Part shown: in pieces, positions 10,375 to 22,294 of the stretch
Layout of the letters: each line of letters opens with the position of its first letter
Numbering within the stretch: the first letter of the stretch is position 1
DNA from: Russula earlei
Taxonomy: Eukaryota; Basidiomycota; Agaricomycetes; Russulales; Russulaceae
Direction: 5' to 3'
Assembly (NCBI GenBank): GCA_025769875.1
Contig: JAGFNK010000182.1
Location: 1 to 64,000, forward strand
Length of the DNA stretch: 64,000 bases
The notes under the pieces: model-generated
Seen by the model: only the letters and a program-made list of their open reading frames with translations
Told to the model about the DNA's origin: nothing
Databases searched by the model: none
Program-made: the position numbers and the translations under genes

Positions 10375-13300
10375 TCAGTTTCTTCCTCTTCTGATGGGGT
10401 GTAGGCAAGATTGGTCCCCTGCAAGTTGACTGCTGCAAGAAGTGGTGTTGTGCCTCAGTATGTATGGTGCAGTCATGGAACTTGGGATTCTGCCGATGGT
10501 GATGGTTGACTGGTTGTCAATGTGAGGGTTGTGAGGAGATGGGTATCTTGACCCAATCCGGTGAGTAGTTGCCTCAGCCTTGTGGCTTCTTGGCAGTGCA
10601 TGCACCCATGGTGTGCTCTGCCTCAGTGCTCAAGGGTGCAACCGGCGGCTCCAGGTTATGGCCCCACTTGTCAACATGAGGGATGAAGTCCAAAGTGGGC
10701 TTTTCTGGTCCAGTTGGGGTCAACATATCCGGCCAGGATGGGCTGGGTGCCAGAGTTGCGCTGGAAGGTCAGGTGATGATCGCTCGTACCTTGAGCATAC
10801 TGGGTCACATGTTTGCGTGTGCATTGATGGTTATTCCCTGGGCACGCTCTCAAGAAAGTCTCGTCCGTCAGTCCTCCATTTAGGTAGGCAGACTTGATGT
10901 CCATATGATGGGCTTCCAAACTTCGTTCTGTGGTGAGGGCCAGGGTGCAAGGGAGTGCCAGTCTTTTGATGGCATGACTTCGTCAGGCTTGTTGCTCTCG
11001 ACTTAGGTGAGTCCCAGTGTGATAACCCAGGCCTGCTGCATCTCTGTTCTTCGGATGTGGCACACTTTTGAGTATGCTAGTGTTTTCAGACACGTGTTTC
11101 TCCTCATTGCGCGCCTTTGCCCACTCTGCAGAATCTGCACGGGCTGTCTCCTCGGCATAGGGCTTGGGGTTGGTGGTCACATCTTTATGTGCCACTTTTC
11201 CCTGCTCAGTACATTTCATTCGTTGCTCATGCGGGATGGCAGAATGGCGAGTGTCCTTGTTGCAGACAGGTGCGCACATGGCGCATTCTGGTTGTCTGGC
11301 AGTGGACTTTGCAGGTGAGTTCCCCACTTTGTGAACTGTGAGTTGTGCTGACATAGTTTCAGGCTGGATGGGCAGAGCCTCATCCATGTTGGTGGTTTGC
11401 GGTTTGGCATGCAATGCCTGTTCCGCTTCCACATGGTCCGGCTCCTCCACTTCATCACCATGGTCAGGTGTGAGCACACATGTAGTGCACTTTGGTTGTC
11501 CCATGGTGGATTGCAAAGGTACGTTTTCTGCCTTGTAACTTGTAGGCTGACTATGTAGTGCTGCAGGCTTAATGGGCAGGGCATTGCCTGCTCTGACACT
11601 TTGCAGTTCGGCATGTGGTGCCTGCTCCACGTTGTCTGCCTGTTTCAGGCTGGATGGGCAGAACCCTGCCTGCTCTGACGCCTTGCGGCTTTGCATGCAG
11701 TGGCACTTCCCGCACTGTCTGCCAGTTTCGCCTTCTCCGCCCCCTCAATCCTGCTCTCCTTTCCCCATCCCTGGCGCTTTTGGCTGCATCATCAAATTTG
11801 AGGATCACGCACTTGATGCATGATATGGGGCCCCCTTCGTTGAATACAACATCACAGGGTTCAGGGATGTGGGGGGTGGTGTGATGTGCAGGCTTGTATG
11901 CCTGATGGTTATATGTGTGGCCCGGGAACATGTGCACCAGTGACCTTTGGGTCAGCTTGGTGAGTCTCTTCTCTGGGGTGTGCATGGACGCACGCGTTCC
12001 AAGGACGTGTGGCTGAGAGGGGTCAGGGTTGTCCCCACTCTGTGCCTCTTTGAGCATCAAGTCGTCCAAGGTGTGTGTGGACAGTTTTGTGTCTGTACAC
12101 GTCGCCTGGACCCTATTAAGAGGTGTCCAGGTCACGTGTTCTGTGACTTTGATGTGTTGTGGCATACCCGGGGTGTTAATTTGATGCATGCATCCCCTTT
12201 CAGCTAGGGATGTTTGTGCTTCTCACCCCGGTGTGATTGCCCCCTCCATTCATATGGGAGGTCTTCAAGCATTGGCTGGCTTTGGGCTCAACGTGCACAG
12301 TGTGCGGTTGGAGGTGCTGGGGCGCTTCTGATTTGCACTTCAGCCTGCTGGCATGTTCCCATGGTTTATCATCTGTCCGGGTCACAACCTGTTCAGAGCA
12401 TGTGTCCGAGGAGGCCTGGAAGATCGTCATGCATGTGGTAAGCATGGCTTCGGTTTTGTGGCCGCGTTCCACAAGGGACAGGTCTAGCATTGCTGACTTG
12501 GGTTTGACTGTTTGGATGGCCATGATATATAGGTTGTTGTGTAGTGTTCCCTCACATATCAGTTGATTTTTATTGTATATTCCACATGTCTCTCCCTAGA
12601 ATTGCACTGCCACCCCGTGTTGGGTAAAATGGGAGACCAATAAGAGGTTCCCCTTGAGGTCTGGGATGTACAGGATGTCATGGAGTAATGCAATACTCCA
12701 CACAACCGTTTGTGTGCATCCAGACTCATATTTGCCCAGTTCCGGTGGCGGTTATGGCACTATTGTTGCCTAAGGCAACTAGAATGGGTGATGCGAGTGG
12801 GGTGAGGTGTATGAAGCAATCACAATGGGATGTCATGATGTGCGAGGTTCTAGAGTCGAGGAGCCAGCTGTCTCTGAGATCGGTGGCTCAGAGCTGCTCC
12901 TGAGTCATGGCCACGCGGATCGTCTCATCTACGACTGCCTGATATAATAAGGTGCTGTCATGTGGAGTTGGGACGTATGTGATGGCGGTGCTGGCTGGTG
13001 GCTGGTCTGCATGCATCGCTGGTATGTCGGGCGCACTTGTGCCAGTCCTAGCAGACGTGGGCATTGCTGCATAGTGCGCGCTCATGCCAGTCATAGAGGG
13101 CGTGGGCATCACTGTGTTGTGCATGCTTGTGCCAGTTGCAGTGGGCGTGGGCATCGCTGCATTGTGCACACTTGTGCTGGTCCCAGTGGTTGTGAGCATT
13201 CTGCGTTGTGCGCACTCATGCCAGTCATAGCTGCTACTGCCACTGTTGCTTTGTCCTGTGGTTTCCCATGAATTTTCCAGCATTCATGTGTCTTGTGCCC

Positions 13301-14079
13301 CCTGCGTTTGCAATGAGTGGACTTTGTTGTTGTGCCTTTCTTGCTTTGCATTTCCCGGCTCTTTCTCATTTGGGTCACCTTTGCAATGTCAATTGTAGCC
13401 ACATCACCAGTCGGTCGGATCTGATGCTCCTCATGGAGGATGCGGTCTGTGACGTGCTCAGCTGTAAGCAGGCTGGGTGGTGTCAAGTGAAGAGTGGCCT
13501 TGAGTTTGGCCATGTTTTCTGGTAGCATGGGAATTAGCATCCATATGAGGACTTTCTCATCAATGGGGTATCCGAGTTTTTTGAGGGTTCAGGTGGCGAA
13601 TAGCAGTCCTATTATCTGAGAAGGCATGGGTTTGGTTTCGGAGAAAGTGACCTGGTATAGGTCCGTTAATAAATGTGCAACATGTTGCTTGCCCTTCCAT
13701 GAAATTGTTTTTCGAATGTGTCCCAAGTATCTTTGGCTCCAGCAATGCCTAGGGCAGTGTCGAGAGTGTGCCCTTTTAACGTGAGTAAGATTTGGGTGTG
13801 AGCATCATGATCTTTCTGCTCCCAGTTGGCAAAGCCACACGGGTCAGTGCTGGGGTCCGGTTTTGAGTATGTCCCATTTATGATTTCTATCAGGCCATTT
13901 ATTTTGAACAGTGCCTCTATATTAGCTTTCCATTGCATGTACACGACTGTGCCACCTCCAAAGAGTGGTCCATTGTAACTGTGTTGGCTGCCCATGTAAG
14001 TTTTTTCCATGGCTCCTACAGTGGGAGCGTGGCTGCCTCTCGAGGGCGCAACGTTTGCGGTTGCTGTGGGGGCACTCAT
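10375..14079 (-). pseudogene. Element B gag-pol remnant
   Basis: The gag start is intact (14079-13666, matching element D gag in its APTVGA and WEQKDHDAHTQI-like region). It is followed by a damaged knuckle (STHCKRRGHKTHEC), integrase C-terminal pieces (about 12189-11750, with DVVFNEGGP) and the integrase-RT linker (11696-10983). A short RT remnant with HMDIKSAYLNGG joins directly to GTSDHHLTFQR (10919-10671). Two internal expansions occur: a 45-bp minisatellite in gag (about 13012-13240) and imperfect repeats in the linker, where caggct..atgggcag recurs near 11361, 11562 and 11646. Confidence 0.85.
13012..13240 (-). repeat. 45-bp coding minisatellite in element B gag
   Basis: The gtgggcat.(g/a)ctg core recurs at 13057, 13102 and 13147, with further diverged copies on each side. 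It encodes a repeating peptide of about 15 residues containing MPT and TG.S motifs after the zinc knuckle. Elements A and D lack it. Confidence 0.75.
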
Positions 14080-14148
14080 GGCATTTTGTTATGCGATGTG
14101 GAAGCTGCTGGGAGTTCATGATGTCAGGGATGACCAGGTCTCATAATC

Positions 14149-14398
14149 TGTTGAAGCTAAAGGAAGCTTTGCTCAGTCTTGTGTGTGAAAGACTATATTG
14201 GTTAGTAATCTAACCTATAGGGATGATAGCTATGTACAGCATTAGCTTTAAAGGAGTGTAAAGGAATGTGTAGTACTGACCTCAGTCTTGTGTGTAAAAG
14301 ACTGAGGAAACGAACATGATAACTAAATTAGTCTAATTATTTACACGGACAGTCCGGATTGTCCGTTTGCACAGCACTTAGCAGCTGCACATCCAACA
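14149..14398 (-). repeat. 5' LTR of element B (250 bp)
   Basis: This is the matching copy of 10033-10283, with the same twin hairpins. The two LTRs differ at a number of positions concentrated near the 3' part on the plus strand, which indicates an older insertion than D or C. Confidence 0.9.
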
Positions 14399-14403
14399 CA
14401 AAT

Positions 14404-17400
14404 AAATATACTACAGTGGTCCCTGAATCTATCACTGCTCAGTCTGGACAATGGAAAGAAGAGTCATTGCAGCACTCTGAGTGTTATTGTTGAGCCCCAA
14501 TAAGGAATGCATTGACATCAGGTTACTCAATCTGATGTGGACTCACAGAATGGTGAAAAACTGACTCTCCAAGGTGTCTGTTGATTAGCAGCTCAGTACC
14601 TACTTCAATAACTTACCTATGTCATCTGAGTGGAATTAGTTTTGATACTGCAATGTCACATGAATTTAAGTTGAACTTGGTATGATTTGGCACATCCAAG
14701 TTGACTGTATTCAATGTTGACAAAGACAGCACTCTATGCACTTGTCACAAATTGCTTTTCTCTCTTTTCTCTCTTTTACTTTTCACAGTGCTAACTTTGT
14801 CTTCCAGGTCTAAGTCATGTGGTGCACATGTATGGGGCCATTCACAGGTCCATGAAGGGCCATTCTCCCTGCTTCCAAATCCCTTGCATGGTCCTGTCCA
14901 GTGACAATGGTTTTTGTTTGGCACCACACCCAGTGCGCTTCCTTTTCCTTTTTTCTCTTTTCTTTTGTTTATTTAGCTAGGGAACACAACCTGTTTCTTT
15001 CCCCTGCTCCAGAGACCATGCCAGATCTGCACCATTGACAAGCAGTGGTTTTCATGCAGACCACCCAGACTTGTGTGTTTGTCCCATATAACTTCTCTCT
15101 TCTCTCCCTCTGTCTTCATCTCCCCCTCCCCAGTTCCCACAGAACCAATAACCCTGTCCTAGTCCACAAAACTCTTCAAGCAGGTTCTGTCTGTGACACA
15201 CAAGTTCCTTCAAATATCACTGGCCTGTTTTTCTGTGCATACATGTGCATTTTTCCTTTCATTTTCCTCTTCCTTTCCTAATTTTTTTTGTTTCCATTGG
15301 GGCTTTGCTAATCCACTCTATATTCAATTACCTGATAGCATGCAACACAATTTTCATGTCGTTAAGCTCTGCATTGTTGTTTATTTATTTCATTTTCAAT
15401 GCTTTCTCTCCCTTGTGTGTGATTTTCACATGTCGCAGTGCCCAGGTTCATTTTTCCTCTTTATCTTTATGAGCCCTCTCTTATACCCTGCCCTCTCCTC
15501 AAATGTGACAAGCTCCCTCCAGACATGATCATACAATCCTCACACTCAATACCCAGATGACAAGAGACATGTGCTTTCCTGCATTAAACTGTATCCATGT
15601 GTGTGTTTTTTTTCTTTCATTTTCATGTGAGTTCTCACTCAGATGTTGTTGTGAGACCAGGGTTGCAAACACCTGTTCCAGCATGGGTGGCAACTCTAGG
15701 CCATGGTGGATATTGGTGAGACTGAGATGAAGGTCCAAGGGCATGACAGCCAGTACACACAAGCAAGGGGCAGAACCAGTGGTATGCAAGTGGGGATTCA
15801 AGAATACAGCATCATCTCTCAATTATTTGTTGGCTTGCTTTCCAAACCTTTTAAGCACATCTTTGCACCTACAATACTTGTAAGTACTAGTTGTAAAAAT
15901 TTGCTATGTAGTAAAAATTTCTTGAGTCAAGTAAGCCAATATTCCCTTTGTGGCCTTTAGCCACAGCAATGAGCTTGCACTCTCAGTGAGCTCCAAAGTG
16001 TCCTTAAGACATTTTGTTTGGGCCTGTATCTGAGACATTCTAGATAAGACTTCTTTTTAGCTTTATAACTTTTAGCATGCACAATCGGAAACAGATGAGA
16101 TGAGAGTGAAATCAAGGTAAAGGGTCATTTGGAGCAACTTTCCCCCACAAAGGGGGAGGGTTCCAAAACTTTTATTCTGGGCCCTTTTGGGTCCTGAGGT
16201 GTAGCATGTTGCACCATGAAGGCACTTCACATGTCTTTGCCTTTGGTGGAGCAAAATCCACCAGGCCAAGACCATGAGAACAATAACACCCAATCTCCAT
16301 GAAGTTTTTGTTGTGCATTGTTCTTCTTTTTCTTCATCTCACTTCACTTGCAATTTCTAACTTCTCACAGTGACAGCCTGGCCAGGACCACAGCAATGAT
16401 ACCAATATCAAGCTGGGCCTCAAGTGACAAGTCACTTGAATGCTCCTGCAATCAGGGATTTTTGCACTTAACTGGCATGTGTGTGTTCTCTCATTCTCTT
16501 TTCCCTCTTCCTTCCCTCAGTGCAACAGCTCATCATCCTATTTCACAAGCCTCTCTTCAAGGTGACATGGATCAGCCTGGACACAGTGATGACACTGCCC
16601 CCTCCCCTCCCACCTTCTGCCATGCACAACATGTGTATATTTCCCTTTGTTGTTAGCCTAGGTTTTCTCTCTTTTTCTTACTTTCATTTTCCTCTCAAGC
16701 AGTGGTGGCAATGATGACATCATTGTCACAGCGGTAACCACAATGCCATGAGTTGAGGTCTTTTTGCAAAAAGTGTCACACTCCAGAAAAGGCAAGTGCC
16801 CCACCAACTTGGCTCCTCAAGGCAATTCCCATCAACTCCACAATTGTTTTCAAACACAGATGATAATTACACACAATTCTTAAGTTTCATAATGGTGTAT
16901 TCAATAGTTAAGTACAACAAAATGAATAATATTTAAACTTAATCTAATGGCTTGACTTGATGCCCAAGAAGGCTGGTGCTGTTAACCACATGCAGGAACT
17001 CAGAATGACAGAACTCAGGTTCTATTATTGTAGACTAGCCTACTTGAAGGTACATGTTTATAGACCAAAGTTGAGTAGCTAATAGAAAAGGAAAGAAAAA
17101 AAGAAAGAGAAGAGAAAGAAAGGAAATGCCTAGAAGCACAACAAATTGAGTCACAGGCAGGTGAGCATGCATGAAGGTGATTGCAATTGTGTGACGTGTA
17201 TTGTGGGTGGGATGACAGCAGCAGGGTTGAGCACATGGCAAGTGTGCAGGCACTGGGGGAGCAGCTGCAGCACATGGAGCATCGTCTCTGCTGTGCATGC
17301 TGCGATGGTTCCAATTCCAGAGGTCCCCCAGAGCAGTCCTGCATACCCTAGACCAGAGGCGAGAACATGAAGAAAATAAAAAGGAAGAAAAGAAGAAAAG

Positions 17401-19423
17401 AAAGGGAAAATGAAAGAAAGCACCTGAAAGCCAGAACACTGCTTGGTGACATTGAGGGTGGCATTGGGTGGGGCCATTTGGCCTTTGTGTGGTGTATTGA
17501 TTTGTCAGGAGGGCACAGGCACAATGGCACAGCACGCATTGAAGGCAAGATGATGGAGGTGGGGGAGTGGCATTGGGTGGGACCATTTGGCCCTCAAGTG
17601 CATCGGTTTGTCAGGAGAACATGCACATGAAGGGGATTGCAGTCATGTGGCATGTGTTGGCAGGATGATGGAGGTGATGAGGGAGTGGCATTGGCAGGGC
17701 TGTTCAGCCTTCATGTGGTGCCAATTTGTCAGGAGGGCATCCCCATCACAATCGCAAGGGCATGATGTCTGTTGCTGGCAGGATGGCAGAGGTGCAAGGG
17801 AGCAGGATGTGGCTTGGGCATCATTGCAGTGGAAGAGCGCAGTGCAACATTGACCCTCTGTTATGCCACAATTTCCATTTCAAGTATGACAACTTCTGTT
17901 ATCAAGTAATTTATTCTTATCATTAAATAATAATATTTATTTTCTGAATTGTAAAGATGTTCAAGCACCTCTCTGCTGACAAAGTCTGACAGTCCAGATT
18001 CGGGTGTCACATTTTTGTGAAATTCCAAAGACTAATGCCATGGCCATGACTGTGACTGTGACCACAGAATGGCACAAGCAGCCACCACAAGTTTCCCATG
18101 CACAGTCATTCTCACACATTGACCAGGTGGACAGTGGTAGGGTGTGGCAACAGTTGACAGAATGGCAGCAGAGGTGATGGTGACTCTCATGGAGTGGGGA
18201 TCTTTGCTATGGGCTATCAGATGGAACCAGGGGATAGAAGAAGCACAGGTAGCATTGTAGTCACATTGCATCAAATAACATTAAATTTTTCTGACCCAAA
18301 TAGGTGTGAAATGCTCATACATCAATAGTCAGATAGCATCAGATAATGATGATATTTGTGCAACTGGTTGGCTTGGTGTGACATTATCTGATTACATTTG
18401 GGTTGGCCTCATCACATTGATCTATGTCACCTGGCATCAATGCATTCCTTATTGGGGTTGAGCCCTCACACACACCATCAAAGCCTGCCCTGGTCACAGC
18501 TCAGCACATGATCCAGAGACACCATCTCACAAAAAGGAATCTTCATGCAAACTGTCAGACTACTGGTCATGTCCAGTGTTTTCTTCATCTGACAAGCAGG
18601 TTGCACTCAGTGACAAGGTGGATCACAGGTATCTGTCATAAATCTCAGTGATGTGAAAGCTTCTCCCTGATCATGCTGCTGCTGCTTCTGCCTGGACAGT
18701 CATTGTTGTAGCTGGTCCCAGGTTGATAAACTTCAGTCAGGTGCTCACAACTGCTGCCAATATCACTTTGGTTGCAACATGGTGTGCCATGTGCCCCCAA
18801 CACCTTTGGCCTAGAATACCTGTGAGCATAAGTAAGGTGCACAAAGTTATGCAGTGGTTCCACTTGTGCAGCAAGGGCTATGGTCTCAATGACAATGGAG
18901 AAACATCTGTGCCACTGGGCAGGAAGCCATCCATATGTGATGCATTCATCATCAGCACAAACAATTTCATGTGACTGACTTGAACTCTTTGATGCTAAGA
19001 TTGTCACAGTGTGACAGATCTGAATTGACAACCTCCACAGAAGCTGACTATGGAGCAGCAGGAGCTGGAGATGTTGGACCACACCACCAGTCTGCTTTGC
19101 TTTAACATTTACAAGTCAACTGCTACATAGTTTGGCAAGCCATTGACATTGAAAGAGCAGTTTTTTCTTCTTGTCAACATTCCTGCAGACAGCTGCTATG
19201 ACCCTTGTGACTGTCTGGCAAATGCTGGGAAACCCCAAAAAGAACTTCTGATAATATCATATTATGTGATGTCATGATGTGTACTCCTGTCATGCAAGTG
19301 ACTCTGGAAAACCCCAAAGTTCAAAAGTTTTGTAATAGTTTCAAAATTTGTAAAGTTTCATTTTGTTGCCAAACCAAATGGGGCCTCATCAAAGATTCAA
19401 AAATTGGTAAAGGGGGCCTAAAT
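14404..19423. other. CpG-depleted, gene-free block
   Basis: I see no supportable gene. CpG is nearly absent: the 600 bases from 14,401 to 15,000 contain a single CG (near 14,935). The sequence is rich in TG and CA, as expected from long-term deamination of methylated CpG. It includes pyrimidine-rich stretches (14,750-15,500), a short imperfect tandem repeat (17,154-17,810) and a 21-bp inverted repeat (14,495-14,515 with 18,437-18,457). The open frames here are chance frames. Confidence 0.75.
17154..17810. repeat. Imperfect 110-118 bp tandem repeat
   Basis: Units beginning ggcattgg at 17459, 17569 and 17687 share ccatttggcc, tttgtcaggag and ggatgatggaggt-like blocks in the same order. A partial diverged copy lies at 17154-17225. 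The spacing is 110 and 118 bp. The array is CpG-poor like its surroundings. Confidence 0.7.
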
Positions 19424-19476
19424 TATTTACATGTACAATCCGGTTTGTCCGCTAGCGCACAGCGGCTGCACGTCCA
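19424..19476 (-). repeat. LTR fragment of the B/D family
   Basis: The sequence aattatttacatgtac...gtttgtcc...ggctgcacgtccaa follows the terminal ~55 bp of the element B LTR (plus strand) and, in reverse complement, the start of the element D LTR. No partner LTR is visible. It lies exactly at the change from CpG-poor to CpG-containing sequence. Confidence 0.65.
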
Positions 19477-19855
19477 AATTTTATTGACATCGCCACAGGT
19501 GATGCACATGACTTTCTTCCATTTAGACAACAAAACCAGCAAGGAAAAGCGACGACTAAGCAAAGGGCTCCGCAAGAGCCAAGCCGTGTTTGGTTTGGCG
19601 GTGGCGTTGCGCCGCGAATTCCGTGTAAAGGCACTGGCAGGCACCTCCTCTGACTGTCTCGACATGATCGTTCCTTTCTTGATCCCAATCCAACTTGTGA
19701 GAATCGAAGAATGTCGACCTTCAGCATCGAGCGTCACGTCCCCTTGGAACGTTCCTCTTTCTTCTGCGTAACGTCTATCTCGCGGATGGAGCGATCACCG
19801 CCCCCCCCCCGCATCGCGTTAGCCCTTGCAGCGTTCGCAAATGAAAAAAATGCTT

Positions 19856-20413
19856 CTACGACGCGACAGAGGTGCCGAAAGCGATGTCCTCGAGCCCCCT
19901 CTCCCACTCCTCCCTGCGCCTCCTCTCGCCCTCCAGAGCGCCCTCGAGCTCGCGCACCCTCTCCGCGGCGACGCCCAGCGCGGCCTCGAGCGTCCGCACG
20001 CGCGCCTCGGCCCTCTCGGCCCTCGCGCGCTCCGACCCGACGACCCGCTCCGCCTCCGCGCGCGCCGCCTCGGCGGCGGCCCTCCCCCTCCCGGCCTCGC
20101 GTTCCCCCGCCGTGGCGCGCTCCGCCTCCGCCCGTGCGCGCGCGGTGCTCTGCGCGTCCCGCAGCAGCGAGGCGCGGGCCTGCTCCAGCGAGCGGATGTA
20201 CGCCGCGTCTTGCGCGCGCTGGTGCTCGAGCTCGGCGAGCCGTCGCGCCGTGTCGAGCACCGCGTCGTAAGACGAGGCGGCGGCGCTCGGTTGTCCCGCT
20301 GCTGCCGTTGGCGTGGCGAGGGGCGTGCGATGCTTCAAGCGTGCCCGGAGCGCGGCGGGGTCCGGCGGGACCTCCGTTCCCCGTTCCTTGTCCTTGACGG
20401 CGCGCATCTCCAT
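19856..20413 (-). CDS. Alanine/arginine/glutamate-rich coiled-coil protein
   Basis: A single open frame of 185 residues starts with MEMRAVKDKERG. After a short proline-rich N-terminal segment, residues ~50-175 are a continuous, charged, helical heptad-like region rich in Ala, Arg and Glu, predicted to form a long coiled coil. No catalytic motif, signal peptide or membrane segment is present. The GC-rich codon use contrasts with the preceding CpG-poor block and fits an expressed host gene. A decayed partial copy lies at 2,205-2,470. I cannot assign a function; a structural or scaffolding role would be a guess. Introns upstream of the chosen ATG cannot be excluded. Confidence 0.6.
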   Translation of the reverse strand: MEMRAVKDKERGTEVPPDPAALRARLKHRTPLATPTAAAGQPSAAASSYDAVLDTARRLAELEHQRAQDAAYIRSLEQARASLLRDAQSTARARAEAERATAGEREAGRGRAAAEAARAEAERVVGSERARAERAEARVRTLEAALGVAAERVRELEGALEGERRRREEWERGLEDIAFGTSVAS

Positions 20414-21083
20414 CTGTGCGCGAATTCACACGTCATGTCGGTCAATTCCATCCACGTCAGTCGGAGCGGGGAACGAGGCACGGCGATGGGAGTCATGTGC
20501 TACGAGATGCCACGTACGGTGATCCCATCGGACGTGATGTTGCTCCCTTGGCTCTTCAGTTTCACGGACGAAAATGGCCACGGTTGCAGTGCGATAACTG
20601 TCTCCATTTCTCTTTGCTGGGAGTAGGGGATGTCTTTCGGGGACTTTTGCAGGAGGGCTGAGGTTATGTGCGTGCTCTATATCATTTGGAGCTAGGGCTA
20701 GGGCAAGGGGATGTGCTGTCCTGATCACGCGTGCTTGGTGAGGTGTGAGTTGTGCGAGGTTTGGGTAGCGTAATGTTGGCCAGTTTGAGAACATGAGCTC
20801 GGTCATCGTTATCGTCACTATGAATGTGCTTTACGCCAATTGGGGCCAGTAGTCATGACCAACCTGATGTAGTGGAATCATTCTACGTACGTACGTACGT
20901 ACAGGACACTATAGTACACCGCAGGGTCCCAATATCAACGAAAGGAGAAAAAACACGGCGTTATAGCAACAAACAAACAGATCACCTACTGAAGGCCATA
21001 GGGAAAGAAAGAAGCAACGCTGCGTCGTCGAGGCGATGAGCGAGAGGTGTGATGGCATTGGCATATACTGAGAGTGGCGGTGC
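20414..21083. other. Intergenic with an (ACGT)n microsatellite
   Basis: There is no recognised gene. A self-complementary tacgtacgtacgtacgtac run lies at 20884-20902. The stretch separates two minus-strand genes and may hold the promoter of the coiled-coil gene and the terminator of the proline-rich gene. Confidence 0.4.
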
Positions 21084-21977
21084 TTATGTGACGACCCGTC
21101 CGCCGACATTGGGCCCTCCCTCGTAACGGCGGTTACCACGGCCCTTGACGGCCTCCAGCGTGCGCCCGATCATGCGCGCAGTAAAGCGCAGCGCGACACG
21201 AGGCGAAAGCACACCACCGGAGGACAACTGATCGGGAGGTCGAGGGTCCTTCGAAGGCGGCGGGGGCGGCAGCAAAGGCAGGCCGGAGAGCAGCTCCCCG
21301 GTGGTTCCCGTCGGTGACCATGACGACGAGGAGGACGCCTTGGATCCCCATCGAGGGAGCTTCTTCTCGTCCTCGAACGACGACGACGACGGGGCAATGG
21401 GCGATGGAGACGAAGACGGCAGGGGCGTCCACTTTGGGGGGTCCCCTCGTCTTTCCCCCTTTTCGGTGGGAGAACGACGGCCGATCGGGGCCGAAGACGG
21501 AGGAGGAGGAAGAGGGGCCGAATTCGATGCTCGCGCGATGAGGTGCGGGGGGAGGATGTCCGAGAAGGACGCGGTGCGCCCGTGTCCGCGTTTGCTCCGT
21601 GTGGCGCCGGACTGATGCGGAGCCCAAGTCGTCGTCGGGGCTCCCTTCGGGGGCGGGGAGGGAGGGTGAGGGTTAGGATGCGGCGAGTTGCGCCTCTGGC
21701 CGCCTACGTCTTCAGCGAACAGTACCGGACGGTCATAGGCTTGAACTGTTTTTGTTTGGGGTCGGTCAGTGGTCTGGTCGATATGTGGAATGGAAATTGA
21801 GGGGCACATACAAGTGCGCCTCCGACCAGCACTGCGACAGTGCTTTGGAAAGTTGGCGGTGGCAGCGGGGACAAGCGTCCCATATGCGTCTCCTGGTGCG
21901 CCAACATAGTTTACACCAGACTGGGTATCGCGGAACGTATACTGCCGATGGTCGGCATCATAGGCAGTCCGGACCAT
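21084..21977 (-). CDS. Proline/serine-rich protein with a conserved N-terminal YDAD motif
   Basis: The frame is open for 297 residues. The N-terminus (VRTAYDADHRQYTFRD, then GAPGDAYGTL) looks like a folded aromatic-rich module. After about residue 80 the sequence is low-complexity Pro/Ser-rich, and it ends in a basic tail. A likely 66-bp intron (gtatgtgccc...aaaacag, near 21,742-21,807) would remove 22 codons without changing frame and bring a RPVLFAED segment closer to the N-terminal module. I believe similar N-termini occur in other fungal proteins, but I cannot name the family with confidence. The gene is divergent from RPN10, with about 317 bp between the two start codons. Confidence 0.55.
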   Translation of the reverse strand: MVRTAYDADHRQYTFRDTQSGVNYVGAPGDAYGTLVPAATANFPKHCRSAGRRRTCMCPSISIPHIDQTTDRPQTKTVQAYDRPVLFAEDVGGQRRNSPHPNPHPPSPPPKGAPTTTWAPHQSGATRSKRGHGRTASFSDILPPHLIARASNSAPLPPPPSSAPIGRRSPTEKGERRGDPPKWTPLPSSSPSPIAPSSSSFEDEKKLPRWGSKASSSSSWSPTGTTGELLSGLPLLPPPPPSKDPRPPDQLSSGGVLSPRVALRFTARMIGRTLEAVKGRGNRRYEGGPNVGGRVVT

Positions 21978-22294
21978 GCCATGAGGGAGTCGATCTATGT
22001 CCTAGAGGCAATAATGAGGGGGGAAGCGTGCTCTGTGAAATGGGATCGACGATACCTCTTCGTCCCGAACCCAGCGACTGTAAGAGCTCATGGTGGTGAA
22101 GGAAGAAGTAAAGGTGTCCTTGCTGCAGGCCCATCCCTCGTGTGAGCAAGCAACCCGGTTACGACGGGCGCTCCCATGCGATGTCCCAGCCGGGCACGTG
22201 TCGGGCCACAGCTGTGCTGACGCGTTCGTCCGACTCGAACAAACGCACTCGACAACCGACCGTCTCACTTGTCGACCTCCATCCGCACTCCAAC

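Larger units (their letters stand above)
10033..14398 (-). mobile_element. Element B: decayed Ty1/copia LTR retrotransposon
   Basis: LTRs at 10033-10283 and 14149-14398 are flanked by the 5-bp target duplication caaat (10028-10032 and 14399-14403). The coding strand is minus. The primer-binding site (caggtctcataatc on the plus strand) is at 14135-14148, and a polypurine tract of the form ctgagggggca abuts the 3' LTR. It shares LTR ends and protein sequence with element D. Most of the reverse transcriptase is deleted: the DIKSAYLNG motif is fused almost directly to the RNase H-proximal region. Confidence 0.93.

Noticed and set aside
14750..15500. Pyrimidine-rich open frames considered as a membrane protein gene
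   Set aside because: The hydrophobic translations arise from T/C-rich composition. The stretch is CpG-depleted, lacks splice structure and shows no conserved motif.
19734..20429. Alternative minus-strand frame of 231 codons and plus-strand frames of 228 and 266 codons
   Set aside because: These are Arg/Ala/Pro-rich shadows of the coiled-coil gene in GC-rich sequence; only the 185-codon frame gives a coherent heptad pattern and matches the pseudogene at 2.2 kb.
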